64,000 nt of DNA from Delphinus delphis (taxonomy: Eukaryota > Chordata > Mammalia > Artiodactyla > Delphinidae), in assembly GCF_949987515.2 (NCBI RefSeq), contig NC_082700.1, positions 33,939,380 to 34,003,379 on the forward strand. The letters run 5' to 3'. Every line of letters begins with the position of its first letter. Within the stretch, counting starts at the first letter, position 1. The notes below the pieces were generated by a model, which was not told where the DNA came from, did no database searches, and saw only the letters and a program-made list of their open reading frames with translations. Position numbers and translations under genes: made by a program. Positions 33,880 to 44,640 of the stretch are shown here, piece by piece.

Positions 33880-34265
33880 CATTAAGGCTGTTAAAAAATA
33901 CTCTGTTTTATCATCTTCTATGCACATGTTTAAAATGTAATTCCCTACTCCCTTGAAGGTAGGTATGTCCATGTGACTTGCTTCAGCCAGTAATATGGAA
34001 TCCAAAGTAGCATGTGTCATCTCCAGGCATACATCTTAGGAATCTGTGTGTGATTGACCACACTTTTTTCCCATGTGATCAGAACTATTTCGTGAAATAC
34101 TAGCTTTTTAGATTAGTCCTATCTAGAGTAAGGATGGCACAGGGTTGAGCCCCAAGCCAACCTGTTATGGATATGTAAATTGGGTAAGAAATAAATCTTT
34201 AACTTTTTTTGAAGCCATTGAGACTCTGGGGTTGTTGGATATTGCAACATAATAGCCTATCCTGA
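33880..34265 (+). repeat. Decayed mammalian LTR-like repeat
   Basis: 'catgtgacttgcttcagcca' near the left, 'gtaagaaataaatctttaac' with a poly(A)-signal-like AATAAA (34190-34195), then 'gaagccattgagactctggg' and 'gttgttggatattgcaacat' then 'agcctatcctgac' match the 3' portion typical of old ERVL/MaLR LTRs. No internal gene is attached. Confidence 0.55.
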
Positions 34266-34344
34266 CTACTGCAGTTTTTCTCAGTATTAATGAAATAGTA
34301 TGCATAATATGTTGGACTAATTGTAGAGCCTCAATGTACATCCT

Positions 34345-34545
34345 TTACAATAATTATTACCATTAATTCAGTGCGCTCTGTGTGCCAGACATTTGTACAC
34401 ATTATCTCTAATCTTCCAAATAACCTTGCATATTTTAAAACCTCCATTTCAGGTAGGAGAAAAACAAAGCTTGGAATGGTTAGTGTTTTGCCTAACAACA
34501 TCCATCTAGAAAGTTGCAGAGTTGGGATTCAAACTTGGTTTATTT
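34345..34545 (-). repeat. MIR SINE, minus strand
   Basis: 'tctgtgtgccagacatttgt' then 'acacattatctctaatcttc' and 'aaagttgcagagttgggatt' then 'caaacttgg' give the antisense MIR order. Confidence 0.75.
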
Positions 34546-34760
34546 CTTCTCATCTTTATTATTTTTTCCTGGCCTTTGACAGTTTATTGCATTATTTTTA
34601 TTATTATTGTGTGAATTTCTTTACAACATTTGCTTATGAACTTTGGATTTATTCCTGCAACAAAATGTCTATTTTCTTAAATTTCTTTCAAGATGAACAA
34701 ATAGATTCAATGGTACAGTAGCTTGCTATTTAAGCCCTTGTTTAACTCTTTTAACTCTCT
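34546..34760. other. Short unassigned stretch
   Basis: T-rich; no element recognised. Confidence 0.4.
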
Positions 34761-34761
34761 C

Positions 34762-34850
34762 TTTTAACATCTTTATTGAGGTACAATTCACATGCCATAT
34801 AATTCAGTCATTTAAAGTGTACAAATTCAGTGAAAAAAATAAAGTACACA
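34762..34850 (-). repeat. Old L1 3' end, minus strand
   Basis: 'aacatctttattgaggtaca' then 'attcacatgccatataattc' and 'aaagtgtacaaattcagtg' is the antisense L1M-type 3'UTR start. Confidence 0.65.
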
Positions 34851-34979
34851 TGAGTTAGCAGTCACTGTGATTTGTCAATATGTATTTAGCAGAGAAGTCT
34901 GAGCTACAGATCCAGAAGTTACAGTTCCAAAGGCTGTGGCTTTGTGTGTGGCCACTCAGAGAGCTGATAGGATGATGGG

Positions 34980-35460
34980 TGATGAATAAGGCATTCTAGA
35001 GCATGTAACCATTCTCTTAGGATGCTTTGGGCTGTAAGTATCTGGAAACCTCAATTTAAATTGGCTTAAATAGCAAGAAAATGAATTGCCTCAAAGGACA
35101 AGAACTTGAAGGCAGTTTTCTAGATTTCTTTTTGTGATGGTTTAACACTCTCATCATCTTTGTTCTTTAACAGCCTCATTTTTTCTGACCTCACAGTGAC
35201 TCTGTCATGGTTACAAGGTCCTGTAGCAGTTACAGGTCACATATTAAAATATATAAAAAAACAATTATACTCCAATAAAGATGTTAATAAAATAAAATAT
35301 ATAGAAAACAATTCATATCTGTGACCTCAGATATGTTTTAAAATCTCATTGAATAGGACCACAACACATGGCCACCCTTGATGTTAACCAGGAAATGGAT
35401 CCACTCTGATTGGTCCAGTCCGTTCAGCATCTACCTCTGTGCTGGGTTGGAGTAAATATC
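34980..35460. repeat. Unnamed old interspersed repeat (candidate)
   Basis: 'aatttaaattggcttaaata' near the left and 'cacatggccacccttgatgt', 'actctgattggtccagtccg' near the right occur in the order of a mammalian repeat I recognise but cannot name. A tiny L1 insertion (35245-35313) splits it. Confidence 0.35.
35245..35313 (+). mobile_element. Ultra-short L1 3'-end insertion
   Basis: TAAAATATATAAAAAAACAATT (22 bp, 35245-35266) is nearly repeated at 35293-35313. Between them lie only ATACTCCAATAAAGATG and an A-rich tail, the last few bases of an L1 3'UTR. This is an extreme 5' truncation. Confidence 0.65.
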
Positions 35461-35609
35461 TCTTGAGGAATGAAAGGGAGAGGTGAATATCTGAACAAAG
35501 TTGAAAGTCAGTTAGCAGGTATAAAGAATGGTAAAGAATGTTGTGTGAGCATCAAAATGTTTTTGTTACTGCCAAAAGCAGACATAAAGCAAAAAGGAGT
35601 CAGTAAGAA

Positions 35610-35655
35610 GATAGGAAAAGTAAAAAAGAAAAAAAAAGAAGAAGAAGATAAAAGT
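35610..35655. repeat. A/G-rich low-complexity tract
   Basis: AAAGAAAAAAAAAGAAGAAGAAG; it produces a Lys/Glu run in the overlapping frame. Confidence 0.85.
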
Positions 35656-35744
35656 ATAATAGTTCAATGTAGAAGAGTACTCTCAAATAAAGGCTGGATA
35701 AAAAGGATTCATTTTAACTTACATTGAAAAAATAAGATTTTTTT

Positions 35745-35812
35745 TCCTTTTCTCTTTCCCCCCCTTCTCTCTTTTCTTTTCTTTTCTTTTCTTTTCTTTT
35801 TTTTTTCTCTTG
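35745..35812. repeat. (CTTTT)n and pyrimidine tract
   Basis: A C8 run and several CTTTT units on the plus strand. Confidence 0.9.
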
Positions 35813-37265
35813 AAATCTTATGGTGAGATAAAATAATGAGGGAAAGCCTAGTTTGTGGAAGAAATGAGAGATGAAGAACCAAAGAAAAATAAGGAATATC
35901 CTTTAAGTTTCACTATAAAGAAAGAGAGAAATAAGGTGGTAGCTGGAAAAGTTTTCAAAGTCTTTTACAGTTTTCTGATACCAAAAGTAATACATATACC
36001 TTCAAAAATTCAAAGATTCATAAAATATTTGTTGTACAAAGTGATATTCTCCCAAATTACAACACAAAAATACAATTATTTAGTTGCCATAAATTCCTCT
36101 AGCTGTGATTATGTATATGTTTATTTATATAAGTAAAACCATAATCTTTGGCAATCAGCTTTTTTCTTATTAATATATGTTGGATATCATTTTAAATCAG
36201 TACAGATAGATTCCTCTAGCTCACTTTGTTAGATGAATAATGTGCTTTCATTTGGCTATAGCATTCATTATAAAACAAAATTTTTATTTTTAATAATATA
36301 TTCAATGAGGCAATCTTGCACTTATGATTACAACTCTTCTAGAAATTAACTTCTAGATGTAGAATTATTATTCAGAAAAATAACTTTTACTATTTTTGAA
36401 GATATGGCTAAACATTTCTCATTGAATGTATGGATGTGACTTGAACGTCTTTCATTGTCAAGAAGAAGTGGTTCCTCCTCTGCTCCTCTATAAATCTTCC
36501 CTAATATCATGAGAAAAGATGAATCTCTCCTACATGCTACTTATATCTCATAATAACACATTCTTCACTCAGCACTGTAAGAAAATTTGGTTAAACAGTC
36601 CTGGTTCATCATTTTTGTCTCCTTCAGCAGCTCCTGTATTAAGGACTGTATAAACATTCATTGAATTGACTTCAATAAGTTAATGAATAAAAGTTGATGG
36701 CAACAAAATTATAGTGAAAAAAGACAAATTTTGATGAAGAGTAGATAACATAGTTTTGTCCTAATTTGATCAAAGATGTCAAAAATTATTCAAATGTGTA
36801 GTTCTATAGGTATAATATTTTAAATTTTATATTCAAAATTGTATTGAACAAGCTGTATTCACCATAAAACTCATGTTGTAAAAATAGCCAAAAATGTCCT
36901 GGGTTATTTAAGAAGGAGCATTGATCTTTTGGCTGTAATATAGTTAAAAGAGAAATAAATTAAGTCATGATTAGACATAAAAATGACCTTTTACAGAAAA
37001 TGTATATGGATATTAAGCATTTGAACTTTCAAGTATTTGTTAAAAATTGCTTGCAGAAAATATGTTCCACTTAAAGCTGACATTCTCCCTTGATCTCTGT
37101 GACTGTGGGTTTGATTACATGTCGTGATGGAGCTAATGAAAGGTTTAATAAAATCAACTCAGCTGAAATGTGTAATCCAGAGAAATGTTGTTTGTTTTCT
37201 ATTCTTAGACCAGGATGACCAATGTCTACTTTTTTCAGCCTAGGATGAGATCAGTGTAGACCATT
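35813..37265. other. Repeat-poor unassigned sequence
   Basis: No recognisable element over about 1.4 kb. 37080-37190 is of higher complexity ('gtgggtttgattacatgtcg', 'tgatggagctaatgaaaggt') and could be conserved non-coding DNA. Confidence 0.4.
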
Positions 37266-37292
37266 CAAAAAGCTTCAAAGTGAAGCTTTTTG
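37266..37292. repeat. Perfect hairpin, 12-bp stem
   Basis: CAAAAAGCTTCA, loop AAG, TGAAGCTTTTTG: a perfect inverted repeat with a 3-base loop. Not part of a recognised transposon. Confidence 0.9.
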
Positions 37293-37642
37293 CTTTATGC
37301 TAATAAGTATACAACTTATAATTAAAAGAATTTTTATCATTCCACAAATATTTAATTGTCACAGTAAAATCAAAGTCAGCTTTGTTTAATTCCCTAAAAG
37401 AAACCTCAAGTCATTAAGTCAAAGGTCCAGTACAGACAGCTAATTGCTGTTGTTGCTTGATTCAGTTACAGCATTTTAACAAATGTATATGAACAAAACT
37501 GACAATGCATGTATCCAGAAAACATATAGACTATACAAGCATCTCTTTTTATTTTACATGTTTTTGCATATTTCTTTGATTAAAGTAACATGAGTAAAAG
37601 GCTAAAAGAAAAAGTGTTATACTATATTTTTATACTGATTGG
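37293..37642. other. Repeat-poor unassigned sequence
   Basis: Nothing nameable between the two hairpins. Confidence 0.4.
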
Positions 37643-37669
37643 CTGAATACAACTTTAGGTTGTATTCAG
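37643..37669. repeat. Perfect hairpin, 11-bp stem
   Basis: CTGAATACAAC, loop TTTAG, GTTGTATTCAG. The stem is too short for a microRNA precursor and flanking bases do not extend the pairing. Confidence 0.9.
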
Positions 37670-38122
37670 GTCTGTTCAATCTAGGTTATGTGAATCCACC
37701 TGTAACTTCCCCTTACCTATGTATTGCCATTTACTCTTGCCCAGGCCCTCCTTACATCACAGCTGGCCTTTGTTACTTGGATTTCTCTAATGCTATTTTT
37801 TTTTCTGTTCTCTAATTATTGAATGTAAAAATACAAATCTACAATGAATATGGTTGTATGTCTATCTACAATCCATTCACTGTAGTTAGGCTGTGACAAA
37901 CGAGCTTTGAATTACACACTCACCTCTGTGAGTTGAGTAAGCAAAATTCTGCAGAGCATAAGTGTTGTTCTATAAAGAAATATTCGAGTACTATTGTTGA
38001 AAAGGGGGAAATGAATATTATGTCAAAACTACAAATACCAACTCCACACTGTGAGAAATGTTATAATATTTATTTTCCAGGCTTATATATTTTGTTCTTT
38101 TCTGAAATTCTTACATTAAAAT
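37670..38122. other. Unassigned sequence
   Basis: AT-rich, no element recognised before the SINE. Confidence 0.4.
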
Positions 38123-38133
38123 GGCACATAATT

Positions 38134-38341
38134 GGGCTTCCCTGGTGGTGCAGTGGTTGAGAGTCTGCCTGCCGATGCAGGGGACACGGGTTCGTGCCCT
38201 GGTCCAGGGGAACCCCACGTGCCGCGGAGTGGCTGGGCCTGTGAGCCATGGCAGCTGAGCCTGCGCGTCTGGAGCCTGTGCACCGCAACGGGAGAGGCCA
38301 CAACAGTGAGAGGCCCGCATACCGCAAAAAAAAAAAAAAAA
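38134..38341 (+). mobile_element. CHR-2-type SINE
   Basis: Full unit GGGCTTCCCTGGTGGTGCAG to a 17-A tail; target duplication GGCACATAATT (38123-38133 and 38342-38352). Pol III boxes are present. Confidence 0.95.
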
Positions 38342-38386
38342 GGCACATAATTAATATATTAAATGAATAGAAGTTTATCAAATAAG

Positions 38387-38390
<4 letters not shown>

Positions 38391-38452
<62 letters not shown>
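38391..38452. repeat. Compound (CT)n(TA)n microsatellite
   Basis: About 20 CT units passing directly into about 11 TA units. Confidence 0.95.
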
Positions 38453-38453
<1 letters not shown>

Positions 38454-40219
38454 TCTTGGAGTTTTCTTATTAATTCACATACTTATAATTGAACTGATTA
38501 TGCATTACAAATTTATCCATAAAATCTGTTTATGGTATCTTATGAGAGAGCACTTTTGATCCTTTGAGTAAAAAGAAAAAAAAAGATATAATTTGGAATT
38601 TAAATAGCACTTGATATTTCAACTATATTTTATTATCTTTAATTAGATATTTTCTTCCTAACACCAAAAACACATATTTTTGATCAAAACATGCTTTTGA
38701 ATATTAATTAATTAGTTATAGGAAGTTTATTTTCTTTCTTAATACAATGTTAAATATATTACAAAGGACTTTCTCTTTTTTTTTTCTCTCCATTTAGTAC
38801 TTACAGTTATACTGAGGGGATGCAAAAGACATTTTAAAATGCATATTTTGAAAAGTCACATCTAGAGTACTTAGAAATGTGGTTGAAAAGGTAAACTAAA
38901 TACAGCATGAGCCTTTGACTCAGCAGCAAAATTACTCACAAAAATTTATGAAATATCAAGTCTTTTTTAAAAAAAACTATTTTCAATTATAGAATAGCAT
39001 AGTAGAAAAACACTGCAAGACTATACCACAAGCTTTACTTATAGAAAATAATTCAAAATCCACTTTGAGAACTTCATGATTTGTCTCAACTTTGAACCAT
39101 TTCATTAAAAACACATTATCAGCTCTCTAGCTAATAAAGAAATAATACTATTTATTTTAAATTGCTTTAGTACTTTCTTCCAAATATTAAATTTTGTAAA
39201 TTTTCCAAATTTTTAAAAGGTATCATATTTCATAACAAATAAATACTACTTTTTTGAGCAATCAATTCATACACCTATTTTCTTTGGATCAGAGAAGGCA
39301 TTATGCAACTGAAAGGAACTTATTTGTGTTGGTGGCAGCCTCTCACTATAGCTCAGACTGTGTGGCATTCCTTATGATTAAGATCAGTCTCAGGAAGTAG
39401 TTAAATTCTCCTAAACACAGGAAAGCTATACTAGTCATTTTAGAATGGGGTCAAAGTATTTTCAATAGGAAAAATACATATTTCTTCCTTTGTGATGACA
39501 TTGGAGAAATCAACACATTTATGAGTATTTTGTTCTTCAGTAAATCACAAAACAAACAGATACAGCTTTCACCATCTCCCTACTTCTCACTGGATCAGTT
39601 TCCTCTCTTTCATCTTGATTTCAATGAATCCTGGGCAAAATAGCCTCTCCACTAATATCTGGGAAAGGCTTGAGGTTCCAGAGTCAGAGTCAGAGGACCG
39701 AGTCCTTCCTTATGTGAAGAGGCATGGAATTAGCCATGGTACAGATAGACTCTTGGAGCTGAGTAGTGGGAGAAAGATGCCAGGCACTGAAGAGGTGGTA
39801 AATTAGGGCAAGAGAGATGCTACCAGGGCACATTCCCAAGTCCGACTCAGAATAGCATCCTTCCCACTGTTCTCCTACCTACCTCCTACAGAGACACATA
39901 ATAAAATACAGAATAACAGATATAAATAAATATAGAAATATTTCTTTTTACCCTGCATCCTTAGCAAAGAAATTTGAAAACAAAAAACATTAAGGTTACC
40001 AAGATTCAGTGGTAAATTTCCTTTATTTAAAAGAAAAATAAATCCTCAAAATTAGCGTATTCTGTAATTGTAATAATTTATTTTGGATACAAAATAGTAG
40101 TTTACATGACCTACTAAGCTGTTAAAAATGTAGTTATATTATTTTACTACCATAAAAATTAAAAATTGCTCACTCCAACATTATCATTTTCAGTGTATCT
40201 AAAACCTGATTGACAATGT
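38453..40219. other. No gene or repeat recognised
   Basis: AT-rich except 39590-39900, a GC-richer block with a 63-codon plus frame (39615-39806) that has no recognisable domain and is probably non-coding. Confidence 0.4.
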
Positions 40220-40535
40220 GGTGATTCAGAAAGATCTCTGTAAAAGAAAGAGAGAGAATGTGCTCTTCTTCCCCTCACTCCACTGCTTGGAACTGGATGT
40301 GATGTTGAAGGAGTGGCAATCATCTTGGACAACAGGGAAAGGGCCAGATCTCAACCCACAGGGCAGAGAATTGAAAGAAGCCTGTGTCTCTAATGGATTT
40401 GTCTTACAAGTTGTAGACTACTAGACTTCCAGACACATTTAATGGGAGACCTTAAGTAAGTCTTTTTCTTGTTTAAGCCAATTGTTATTACTATTTTATT
40501 ATATGTGGCTGAACCTAATCTTAATTATTTACCCT
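40220..40535 (+). repeat. Decayed ERVL-type LTR
   Basis: 'gagtggcaatcatcttggac', 'aagaagcctgtgtctctaat' and the terminal 'tcttgtttaagccaattgtt' ... 'gtggctgaacctaatcttaa' follow the order of an old ERVL-type LTR 3' half. The 68-codon frame inside it is not a gene. Confidence 0.6.
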
Positions 40536-41715
40536 GTCTAAAAATTAAAAACTACATCTATTTTAAGTATGCCTGTGTAGAAGTCCTAAGTGAGTCTGTT
40601 AATGAGTGTTAATCGTGTATCTTTATTACCTTTCCAATTATATGTTGTTGAGTGTCTTTAAAACTTGACAATGTTTTAAAGAGATTATTTTAATTTTGTT
40701 TCATTCTATGTAACATTTTCACTGCAAACTTATTTACACTATAAACTTATTTACCCTATAAATGAAAGAGTAACTTTAACATATATAAATTTCAAGACAT
40801 GGGGCAAGCCAACTGTCACCAAATCTGAATTAGCAATAAATGAATATCATTAAAATTTTCTGAAATAATTATTTCCTTACTCTTTTTCTAAAGTAATTTA
40901 CTATACCTTGGATATTAATATATAGAGTATAAAATTATTTTCCTATATCATTGAATGTGGTGGTATTGAAGACAATTACTACTGAAGTGCCTTGATGTGA
41001 TTGCAAAACCTGCTGTTTCTTTCATGCTGCTCTACACAATGGGTCAGTGGAACATATGTTTATATGAGGATCACCATTGCTGAAATTCTAACAGCTAAGA
41101 GGGGTGAACTGAATTTGAATCAATGAATTTCCACTGGAATTCTTTTGAGAAATTGCACACATCTTACTCATAGCAATTGTACCCTTTTGTTTATAAAATG
41201 ATTTAAAACATTGACAAGAAGTTATGTCACTGCAGGGAGAAGGGGATGGAGTATTGGATACTATATGTCAAGGAACATGAAAACATAAAGATGGTCTTTC
41301 CTCAGCATTCTTCTAATTGCTTGGACCCTTTCAGATATTGAATCTTTTTTAACCTCATTTTCTTATTTTCTTCATTGAAAAAGACATGTAAAGCTTCTAC
41401 TCATTCATTTTTCAGAAAAAGCGATAGCATACAAAGCATATAGGTGATTCTAGCAAATACCTAAATATTAAAATCATCTAAAATAATTGAAATAATTGAG
41501 AAAATTTTTTCTATTTTTCATATTTAACTATACAAACTCTAGATTAATACAGGCACAGTTATATAACAAACTTCTATAAAAAGTTAATGATAAAAAAGTA
41601 ATTTTGCACCTTCTATGTGATATTCTATACAAAGGGTAAATACAGAAGGCAATTCTGAAAGTCAAGAAGATAAAATCAACTATAGCACCATATTTAACAT
41701 ATTTGCTGTAATAAT
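40536..41715. other. No gene or repeat recognised
   Basis: AT-rich; nothing nameable. Confidence 0.45.
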
Positions 41716-41716
41716 T

Positions 41717-43005
41717 CAAGACAACCCACAGAATGGGAGAAAATATTTGCAAACAATGCAACTGACAAGGAGTTAGTCTCCAAAATTTACAAACAGCTCA
41801 TATGGCTCAATATAAAAAAGCAAACAGACATCCAATCAATAAATTGGAAGAAGACCTAAATAGACAGGTCTCTGAAGAAGACATACAGATGACCAAGAGG
41901 CACATGAAAAGATGCTCAACATTGCTAAATATTAGAGAAGTGCAAATCAAAACTCCAATGAGATATCACCTCTCACCAGTCAGAATGGCCATCATCAAAA
42001 AATCTACAAACAATAAATGCTGGAGAGGGTGTGGAGAAAATGGAATCCTCTTATACTCTTGGTGGGAATGTAAATTGGTACAGCCACTCTGGAGAACAGC
42101 ATGGAAGCTCCTTAATAAACTAAAAATAGAACTACCATATGACTCAGCAATCCCACTCCTGGGCAAATATCCAGAGAAAAACATGGTTCAAAAATGTATA
42201 TGCGGGCTTCCATGGTGGTGCAATGGTTGAGAGTCCACCTGATGATGCAGGGGACACGGGTTCGTGCCCCGGTCCAAGAAGATCCCACATGCTGCAGAGC
42301 AGCTGGACCCGTGAGCCATGGTCACTGGGCCTGCCCGTCCGGAGCCTGTGCTCCACAACGGGAGAGGCCACAACAGTGAGAGGCCTGCATACAGCAAAAA
42401 AAGAAAAAAGAAAAAGATGTATGCACCCCATGTTCATTGCAGCACTGTTTACAATAACCAAGACATGGAAGCAACCTAAATGTCCATCAACAGATGAATG
42501 GATAAAGAAGATATGGTTCAAATATACAATGGACTATTAGTCAGCCATTAAAAAGAACGAAATAATGCCATTTACAGCAATATGGATGGACCTGGAGATT
42601 ATCACACTAAGTGAAGTAGGTCATAGAAAAACAAATATCATATGATATTGATTATATGTGGAATCTAAAAAAATGATACAAATGAATTTATTTACAAAAC
42701 AAAAAATGACTCATAGACTTAGAGAAAAAACTTATGGTTACTAGGGAGGGAGGAAGGGTGGGGGGAGGGATAGATTGGGAGTTTGGGATTGACATGTACA
42801 CACTGCTATATTTAAAATAGACAACCAACAAAGACCTACTCTATGGCACAGGGAATGCTGCTCAATATTCTGTAATAACCTAAATGGGAAAATAATTTGA
42901 AAGAAAATAGATGCATGTATATGTATAACTGAATCACTTTGCTGTACACCTGAAACTAACACAACATTTTAATAAACCATGCTCTAATATAAAATAAAAT
43001 TTAAA
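41717..43005 (+). mobile_element. 5'-truncated L1 (ORF2 C-terminus and 3'UTR)
   Basis: Starts abruptly at CCCACAGAATGGGAGAAAAT within ORF2 and runs to an A-rich tail near 43005. The open part (41802-42190) encodes the ORF2 C-terminal Cys-rich region: CWRGC is kept, but the usual LLHCWWDC reads LLYSWWEC, so a His and a Cys of the motif are replaced. A CHR SINE (42204-42416) interrupts it. The 3'UTR with ACAACCAACAAAGACCTACT is normal. Confidence 0.92.
42204..42416 (+). mobile_element. CHR-2-type SINE inside L1
   Basis: Unit GGGCTTCCATGGTGGTGCAA to AGCAAAAAAAGAAAAAAG; the L1 phrase 'aaaaatgtatatgc' before it is partly repeated as 'aaaagatgtatgc' after it (target duplication with one indel). 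Head and body mutations make it one of the more diverged copies. Confidence 0.93.
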
Positions 43006-43259
43006 AAATAATTTATGTAGAAACAATATGTATTTGAGGAGGTAAAGCTGTTCTTAGTTTTCAGGTTTGTACAGAGGAAGAAAATGGGAAGAAATAACAA
43101 AGTCAGAATAAAATTTCTACTTGTACAATGTGTAATAAACTTCTTCAAATACATGAGGTATTACTCTATGCAAAAAAAAAAAGGACTGCTTCTATGAAGC
43201 AGGTTTAAAAATTTTTCCCCTATTATTATCAAACTTGTAGATGATAAATATTCTTTTAT
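43006..43259. other. Short unassigned stretch
   Basis: AT-rich with an 11-A run near 43172. Confidence 0.4.
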
Positions 43260-43273
43260 AAGAAATATAAATA

Positions 43274-43460
43274 GGGGCTTCCCTTGTGGTGCAGTGGTTG
43301 AGAGTCCACCTGCCGATGCAGGGGACGCGTGTTCGTGCCCTGGTCCAGGAGGATCCCACATGCCATGGAGCGGCTGGACCCGTGAGCCATATCCGGGGCC
43401 TGTGCTCTGCAATGGGAGAGGCCACAGCAGTGAGAGGCCTGCGTACTGCAAAAAAAAAAA
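43274..43460 (+). mobile_element. CHR-2-type SINE with a 17-bp internal deletion
   Basis: Unit GGGGCTTCCCTTGTGGTGCAG to a 12-A tail. Between GTGAGCCAT and ATCCGGGGCC, 17 bp present in the sister copies are missing. The target duplication AGAAATATAAATA is at 43261-43273 and 43461-43473. Confidence 0.95.
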
Positions 43461-43865
43461 AGAAATATAAATAAAGTAATAGTGAAACTGAGCAGAAACC
43501 TGTGGGACTCCTGGGCACAACAGCCTTTCTGTGTCCCCCATTTGTTGTTTTAAGAAATGGGCTTCATTCAGCCTCTATTTCCTTCCCTGAGTTCCAAAGG
43601 GCAGTTTCAAACAGTTGCTAATCAGGAAAATGAGGGGATGTGGAGAAAAGGGAGGAACAGTTGAGAAACACTAGTGCAGTCTTGGGGCAGGGTTCTGGTT
43701 CCCCTTAAAAGGATATACATAACAATGCCTTTGAATTGTTTTGCAGATACTGAAACTTCCACCAGGTAGAAGAAGTTAACAGTATGCTGCCCACAAGCAC
43801 GTAGACCCCAGACCATTCGCAACCAGAAGGTTAATGATACTGACTGCCACTTACCTCTCCACCAA

Positions 43866-43925
43866 CCAATCAGAAAAATGTCCTCGAGCTGATCACATCC
43901 TCCTTTTTGAACCATTACTATAAAA
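43866..43925 (+). promoter_or_regulatory. LTR CCAAT box and TATA box
   Basis: CCAAT at 43866 and TATAAAA at 43919 are 53 bp apart in the plus orientation. Old LTR promoters sometimes act as alternative promoters; there is no evidence of use here. Confidence 0.55.
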
Positions 43926-44004
43926 CTCCTCACTACCCCCTCCAGGTAGGGACACACAGTTTTGAGGGCCTTAGCCCACAGTGTCTCCCTTTGTCTGGCA
44001 AAAC

Positions 44005-44010
44005 AATAAA
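44005..44010 (+). promoter_or_regulatory. LTR polyadenylation signal
   Basis: AATAAA in CAATAAAGC about 80 bp downstream of the TATA box, the normal place for a short R region. Confidence 0.6.
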
Positions 44011-44085
44011 GCTATTCTTTTCTACTTAACCCAGAACTCTGTCTCTGAGATTCAATTTGGTACTGGTGTACAGAGGCAGAATTTC

Positions 44086-44519
44086 AGCTGTAATAATAAG
44101 TATACAGACTTGTCCCTTAATGACAGTGGAACCAATAGGTTATTCATCATACAACTGTGACAACAGAAGCAGAAAAATTATGAGTAAGCTAATGATTAAC
44201 ATAATCATTCTTTCAATTCTTCTTTATAATTCAATAATAATGTATTTCTATTGAATCCTAAATACCATAGAACTCAGAGATTTGTTTCTCTCATTTTCCT
44301 AAAATTTTAACAGTTCTTCAGAAGAAGGGATTGAAGATTTCATAATTATATTGGTTTCTTTCATAAAAGAAGAATGTTCTTCAATCTTTTTTCACTGAGT
44401 AGAAAGTGAGGCCTATAATATGAGCATGATACAATTTTAAAAACTGCTATACAAAGCTACTGAATTAAAAATAGATGGCTATTTAGAAGGGTTGTTTCCA
44501 GGTGTGATATTGTGGTTTA
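44086..44519. other. Unassigned sequence between two LTRs
   Basis: No retroviral internal sequence is recognisable here, so the two LTRs are not the ends of one provirus. Confidence 0.5.
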
Positions 44520-44640
44520 GAAATATATATAAATGTATAAGAAATATATATATAAGAAATATATAAATATATTTATATATACATATATTTTCATATAAAT
44601 ATATACTTATAATATATAAATATAAAAAAATATTTATATT
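44520..44640. repeat. TA-rich low-complexity tract
   Basis: AATATATATAAATG-type imperfect repeats, rich in self-complementary words. Confidence 0.85.

Larger units (their letters stand above)
43486..44085 (+). mobile_element. Solo LTR, probably class I endogenous retrovirus
   Basis: A promoter-to-polyadenylation order typical of a retroviral LTR: CCAAT (43866-43870), TATAAAA (43919-43925), AATAAA (44005-44010), with 'tctctgagattcaatttggt' near the end. No gag/pol/env remnants are attached, so it is a solo LTR left by recombination or a fragment. Exact ends and target duplication could not be fixed. Confidence 0.7.

Noticed and set aside
37643..37669. Possible microRNA precursor
   Set aside because: The stem is only 11 bp and does not extend; real precursors need about 22 or more paired bases per arm.
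39615..39806. Possible small gene in a GC-richer block
   Set aside because: 63 codons, no domain, no splice or poly(A) context; not distinguishable from chance.
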